Source: Sulfuricella sp. | GTDB lineage: Bacteria; Pseudomonadota; Gammaproteobacteria; Burkholderiales; Sulfuricellaceae | Direction: 5' to 3' | DNA: 6,957 nt | Assembly (NCBI GenBank): GCA_030691435.1 | Contig: JAUYEK010000216.1 | Span: 1 to 6,957, forward strand | In this document: one piece after another, positions 5,823-6,957 of the stretch | Numbering within the stretch: position 1 is the first letter of the stretch | Layout: every line of letters starts with the position of its first letter | Made by a program: the position numbers and the translations under genes | Notes under the pieces: model-generated | Database searches by the model: none | Told to the model about the DNA's origin: nothing | The model's input: the letters and a program-made list of their open reading frames with translations, nothing else

Positions 5823-6796
5823 GAAATTCGCTCAATCGCTGCTTCCTGTTGATGCAACCTGCCGAGCGCGACTTCCGTTTCCTCCATCCGTGCCTCTAGG
5901 ATTGTGATCTGGTCACGGATCATGTTGATGTCTTCCTCGCGCTTCTCCAGCGCTATTTTTTGCGCCTGGATCTGCTTCTGCACCGGGATGGACAGCTCCC
6001 TCAGCCACCAATCGGTTTCCGCTTTCAGTTGCAAGAACAGATCGCGCAGAGGCGCCACCACTTCCATACCGAATTTCTTTGCCAGGCTGGTCTTGTCTGT
6101 CATCAGGTTGACCGGGCGGCGGCAGAATTCTGCGGTTTTTTCGCCGAGTTGCTGCAAGTCATGGCGGTAATTTTCCAGGCCGGAAAGTTGGGGTGGGGCA
6201 AGTTTGAAGCCAGGCAGTTGATTGAATCGGGTGTATACGGCTTCGACCATGCCCATGACTTGGCGATTCTGGCGCTCGTAACCTTCGAGCAAGGTGGAAG
6301 CCTCGCTGATCAGGGAATGCATTGTCTGGGTAAGCGAGCCTGTGGTGGGGCTGCGCAGGATTTCCTTCAGGTTTTTCGCCACCAGTTTTTCGACGTGTTC
6401 GCTGTCGAGGTGGTTGAGGAGTAGGCCGCCCTGCCGCGCGATGAGTTTGCGCGCGATGTTGAAGCTTTTCCATGCCTCCTGGCTCTGGTACTGGTCTGCC
6501 TGCAGGCTTTGCTCCAACCGGTCCGCGACCTCGCGGTTTTTTCCGATCAGATCGGCCAGCGTGTCTAGTTCGTGATGCAGTTCGGCGTGCCGGCGCTGCA
6601 CGGCTGCGCTGCAGGCTTCCGTAATCAGGCCGATTTGGGCTAAAGCGTTGGCGTCCGGTGGCGTGTTTTTCAGGGTATCCAGCAGTTCATGGGCGCGCAA
6701 CAGCAACTGCGGGTCGAGCAGCTCGGGGGTGTCCGGCAAGGCCAGGCAGGCTTCCAGCGCTGTGATTAAGGTGAACATCGCGGAGCGATACTTCAT
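5801..6796 (-). CDS. Predicted alpha-helical/coiled-coil protein of unknown function
   Basis: A 331-residue protein with no signal peptide or membrane span, almost wholly helical: Leu/Ala/Gln/Glu-rich, with few prolines after residue 50. A clear coiled coil runs about 265-324 (IQAQKIALEKREEDINMIRD and onward). I do not recognise a family. The C-terminal third (FGMEVVAPLRDLFLQLKAET onward) weakly resembles, from memory, the helical tails of bacterial dynamin-like proteins, but no GTPase P-loop is present. The frame continues upstream to ATG 6865, which overlaps the preceding gene's stop as ATGAATAA. I prefer ATG 6796 because AGGAGG lies 9 nt upstream and the 23 extra residues (FSPCPFPLSYLSPRRGR and so on) are encoded by an inserted repeat. 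The last residues, SCASRVV, lie in the nested palindrome, so both ends look remodelled by repeats. The long, consistent frame makes a real gene likely. Confidence 0.8.
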   Translation of the reverse strand: MKYRSAMFTLITALEACLALPDTPELLDPQLLLRAHELLDTLKNTPPDANALAQIGLITEACSAAVQRRHAELHHELDTLADLIGKNREVADRLEQSLQADQYQSQEAWKSFNIARKLIARQGGLLLNHLDSEHVEKLVAKNLKEILRSPTTGSLTQTMHSLISEASTLLEGYERQNRQVMGMVEAVYTRFNQLPGFKLAPPQLSGLENYRHDLQQLGEKTAEFCRRPVNLMTDKTSLAKKFGMEVVAPLRDLFLQLKAETDWWLRELSIPVQKQIQAQKIALEKREEDINMIRDQITILEARMEETEVALGRLHQQEAAIERISCASRVV

Positions 6797-6859
6797 CACT
6801 CTCCCCCTCCTGGGGGAGAGGTAGGAGAGAGGGAACGGACACGGCGAGAAGCGATACTT
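6784..6859. repeat. 10-bp direct repeats bounding a 56-bp in-frame insert
   Basis: AGCGATACTT occurs at 6784-6793 and again at 6850-6859. The 56 nt between them (6794-6849) hold a perfect hairpin and one arm of a larger inverted repeat. The offset is 66 nt, exactly 22 codons, so the minus-strand frame stays open. The layout fits an insertion with a duplicated target, or a local duplication/template switch. On the minus strand ATG AATAAGTATCGCT and ATG AAGTATCGCT are the two copies of the gene start. Confidence 0.7.
6799..6820. promoter_or_regulatory. Perfect hairpin overlapping the ribosome site of the coiled-coil gene
   Basis: CTCTCCCCC (6799-6807), loop TCCT, GGGGGAGAG (6812-6820): a perfect 9-bp stem with a 4-nt loop. 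On the minus strand it reads AGGAGGGGGAGAGTGATG into the start at 6796, so the SD AGGAGG (6806-6811) sits in the loop and upper stem, only 2 nt from the ATG side. In RNA this could limit ribosome access. The CTCTCCC…GGGAGAG motif resembles dispersed bacterial repeats that I remember but cannot name. Confidence 0.7.
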
Positions 6860-6894
6860 ATTCATTCCGGGCGGCGTTTCTCGCCATGTCCGTT
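6834..6894. repeat. Inverted repeat across the junction of the two minus-strand genes
   Basis: AACGGACACGGCGAGAAGCG (6834-6853) pairs with 6875-6894 at 18 of 20 positions, around a 21-nt spacer holding the upstream gene's stop and the overlapping ATG 6865. The core GGAACGGACACG (6832-6843) also has a perfect 12-bp complement at 6929-6940. The right arm encodes TDMARN of the upstream gene, so the left arm looks like an inverted copy of that coding sequence. Confidence 0.72.
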
Positions 6895-6957
6895 AGTTCG
6901 TCGTGCGGCAGCAAGGCGTCTGTCATGGCGTGTCCGTTCCGGTCAGCAATGCTTCCG
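6858..6957 (-). CDS. C-terminal end of a minus-strand gene (start outside window)
   Basis: The minus-strand frame is open from the window edge and ends in TAA at 6858-6860, giving …RNGHAMTDALLPHDELTDMARNAARNE. Only about 32 residues are visible, too few to identify. They are hydrophilic and probably helical. The stop overlaps the ATG at 6865 of the next frame by 8 nt (ATGAATAA), the typical geometry of co-translated genes. This suggests the unknown gene and the coiled-coil gene belong to one operon. It was inferred from frame and overlap only; a short internal ORF starting at ATG 6926 cannot be excluded. Confidence 0.55.
   Translation of the reverse strand, partial: GSIADRNGHAMTDALLPHDELTDMARNAARNE

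Noticed and set aside
6797..6865. Coiled-coil gene annotated from ATG 6865 (354 residues)
   Set aside because: The extra 23 residues are encoded by the inserted hairpin repeat and the start has no SD. It is kept as a possible minor isoform only.

Overview
The window reads as a piece of a betaproteobacterial chromosome. The family-level assignment (a Nitrosomonadales/Gallionella/Sulfuricella-like lineage) is only my impression from gene order and protein style. The + strand carries a conserved housekeeping run: the 3' half of proA, a small acidic unknown protein, nadD, rsfS, rlmH, maf and rng. As I recall, this is the tail of a common betaproteobacterial cluster that starts further upstream with holA. 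It combines proline and NAD biosynthesis, ribosome silencing, 23S rRNA methylation, nucleotide-pool or septum housekeeping, and an endoribonuclease.

The most distinctive feature is not a gene. Three of the gaps in this operon hold three different dyad-symmetric repeats (about 994-1093, 2138-2229, 3374-3443). The arms of each are built from a short tandem unit, of 7, 9 and 10 nt respectively. They cut the operon into modules: [proA + small gene] | [nadD-rsfS, overlapping] | [rlmH-maf, 4 nt apart] | [rng]. Each gene directly after a repeat (nadD, rlmH, rng) lacks a recognisable Shine-Dalgarno (SD) sequence. The + strand genes not preceded by a repeat have at least a partial one.

A perfect 14-bp hairpin (4927-4960) separates rng from the convergent minus-strand half. 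That half begins with a SHOCT-domain lipoprotein in a visibly AT-richer stretch that has its own plausible promoter. Next comes a nested palindrome at the 3' end of a predicted alpha-helical/coiled-coil protein of unknown function. Last is the extreme C-terminus of another minus-strand gene that runs off the window. The start of the coiled-coil gene has been remodelled. A 56-bp segment flanked by exact 10-bp direct repeats sits there in frame and supplies a new SD and ATG inside or next to a perfect hairpin.

No tRNA, rRNA, CRISPR array, transposase or defence system was found. No gene-free stretch exceeds 300 bases; the longest is 5606-5800, which holds the lipoprotein promoter and leader and the nested palindrome.
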